Shown one piece after another: positions 5,078 to 5,961 of a stretch of DNA of 5,961 bases. How positions within the stretch are numbered: position 1 is the first letter of the stretch; every line of letters begins with the position of its first letter. Below the pieces are notes generated by a model. That model did not search any database and was not told the origin of the DNA. It saw only the letters and a list, made by a program, of their open reading frames with translations. A program made the translations under genes and the position numbers. Origin of the DNA: an uncultured Rickettsiales bacterium (GTDB taxonomy: Bacteria; Pseudomonadota; Alphaproteobacteria; Rickettsiales; UBA1997); NCBI GenBank assembly GCA_934725005.1, contig CAKVBE010000062.1:1-5961 (forward strand), written 5' to 3'.

Positions 5078-5929
5078 TCAAAACAGATTTAATTTTTTGT
5101 TTTCTATTAGATTTTTGAGTTCCAAAATTGTTTTGGACATTGCTTCATCGTAATTATTTTTTGAACTATTTTCTAGATTAATATAATTGTACAATTGTAT
5201 TTTTTCTTTATACACTAATTCAAATTCGAAGTTTGAATTTAAATAATATAAATTGTACATAAAATCTTTTCTGTTATTCAACATTACATATAATTTATTT
5301 TCAGAATTTTGAATAACAGATACACCATTAGATTCAAAAAAACCCTTCAAAAATTCGAAAAATTCTTGTGGTAGTTTTTCATCTAAACCAATACTTATAT
5401 TTAGTTTAGTATTTTTTATGTAATTTTTAGCTCTTTCATATATATCGTAGTTTACACTACTTTTGTTGTTAGATAGAAAGTTTATAATTTTAATATAATC
5501 TTCAGCCGTCGACATGTAGTTTTCTAGATCTTCTTTATTTTTATACTTTACTAATGGACTTGTTTTATTATCTATAAAGTTTTCAATTTTTTTATTTATG
5601 CATTCAAGTTTCTCATTATATAGTATCAGCAACTCATTTTTATTTAACGATATTTTGGTAAAGAATATTTCATCAATCTTATTGTTATTAATTAAATCAA
5701 TTTTTCTGTATGCAATATCGTTTCGTTGTTCTAAATTGATTCTTTTGTATATATATTCGGATATATTTTTTATCGAACTATTTATTGAATCATATTTTGA
5801 GTTTGCATAACTACATGAATAAATGTAGTACCTATCTTCATATGTATTGCAGTACCAAGAAGGGAAAGCTAATTCTGAACAATTAGCTATATTTAATAAA
5901 ACTAAAATTAATAAAAAATATTTTTTCAC
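5078..5929 (-). CDS. Exported protein, weakly LPP20-lipoprotein-like
   Basis: This 283-residue protein begins MKKYFLLILVLLNIANCSEL, a clear Sec signal (lysines 2-3, hydrophobic 4-15). Cys17 could be a lipidation site, but the preceding I-A-N is not a canonical lipobox, so a soluble periplasmic protein is equally possible. Just after the signal comes FPSWYC (22-27), then YYIYSCSYANS and a helix, SINSSIKNISEYIYKRI. The P-x-W followed by a Tyr/Gly turn and an alternating small-residue helix resembles the start of LPP20-type lipoproteins (P.W......YGVG.A....A...A...I). The middle is Asn/Lys-rich and low in identity to anything I know. The C-terminal third (about 172-283) looks like alpha/beta with VMLNNRKDFMYNLYY. 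The start is GTG at 5929: an upstream ATG at 5942-5940 is out of frame and meets a stop at once. TGA ends it. The resemblance is by eye only. Confidence 0.65.
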   Translation of the reverse strand: MKKYFLLILVLLNIANCSELAFPSWYCNTYEDRYYIYSCSYANSKYDSINSSIKNISEYIYKRINLEQRNDIAYRKIDLINNNKIDEIFFTKISLNKNELLILYNEKLECINKKIENFIDNKTSPLVKYKNKEDLENYMSTAEDYIKIINFLSNNKSSVNYDIYERAKNYIKNTKLNISIGLDEKLPQEFFEFLKGFFESNGVSVIQNSENKLYVMLNNRKDFMYNLYYLNSNFEFELVYKEKIQLYNYINLENSSKNNYDEAMSKTILELKNLIENKKLNLF

Positions 5930-5931
5930 AA

Positions 5932-5947
5932 CTTTAATTCATTAAAG
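5932..5947. promoter_or_regulatory. 16-bp perfect palindrome directly upstream of the exported-protein start
   Basis: CTTTAATtcATTAAAG has perfect 7-base arms and ends two bases before the GTG at 5929, exactly where the ribosome site of this minus-strand gene should be. In RNA the hairpin would cover the only purine-rich stretch (AAAG) available as a Shine-Dalgarno. It could be an operator, a translation-control hairpin or chance in AT-rich DNA. Confidence 0.35.
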
Positions 5948-5961
5948 AATTGATTATTTGG

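Noticed and set aside
1..5961. CRISPR array, transposase, tRNA or rRNA
   Set aside because: No regularly spaced short direct repeats, no transposase motifs, and no cloverleaf or rRNA-like sequence were seen on either strand.

Overview
The window is strongly AT-rich and uses the standard bacterial code: Trp is TGG, and TGA serves as a stop at 5078-5080. Genes are tightly packed, with MnhE/F/G antiporter subunits beside EngB, and NusB beside RNase HI. This fits a reduced, AT-rich bacterium. My best guess is an alphaproteobacterium, either Rickettsiales/Holosporales-like or one of the uncultured AT-rich gut lineages. The assignment is inferred from composition and gene content; no rRNA or other marker in the window proves it.

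Layout. (1) Positions 2-1279 (+) hold the 3' part of a long cysteine-rich protein made of ~155-170-residue tandem repeats with a sushi-like cysteine pattern, ending in a different 110-residue cysteine-containing C-terminal domain. (2) Positions 1280-1682 are a 403-bp convergent intergenic region with no convincing gene. It contains two related 21-bp palindromes and a ~117-bp imperfect inverted repeat. (3) Positions 3738-1683 (-) form a compact operon mnhE-mnhF-mnhG-engB. It encodes three small membrane subunits of an Mrp/Mnh-type cation/proton antiporter, followed by the ribosome-assembly GTPase EngB. MnhG carries an unusual ~118-residue charged coiled-coil tail, and its stop overlaps the engB start. 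(4) A 79-bp divergent intergenic region (3739-3817) separates this operon from (5) nusB-rnhA (+, 3818-4837), which are 3 bp apart. (6) Positions 4838-5077 hold a possible 44-codon exported small protein (or a structured RNA) on the minus strand, preceded by a TTGACA box and a palindrome. (7) Positions 5929-5078 (-) encode an exported protein weakly resembling the LPP20 lipoprotein family, with a perfect 7-2-7 palindrome just before its GTG start.

Functionally this is mostly housekeeping: ribosome assembly, transcription antitermination, RNA:DNA hybrid removal and ion homeostasis. It is flanked by two cell-surface or exported proteins. No CRISPR array, transposase, tRNA or rRNA is visible. The points most worth following are the MnhG coiled-coil fusion, the cysteine-rich repeat protein, the palindrome family with compensatory changes, and the small gene/RNA locus at 4842-5032.
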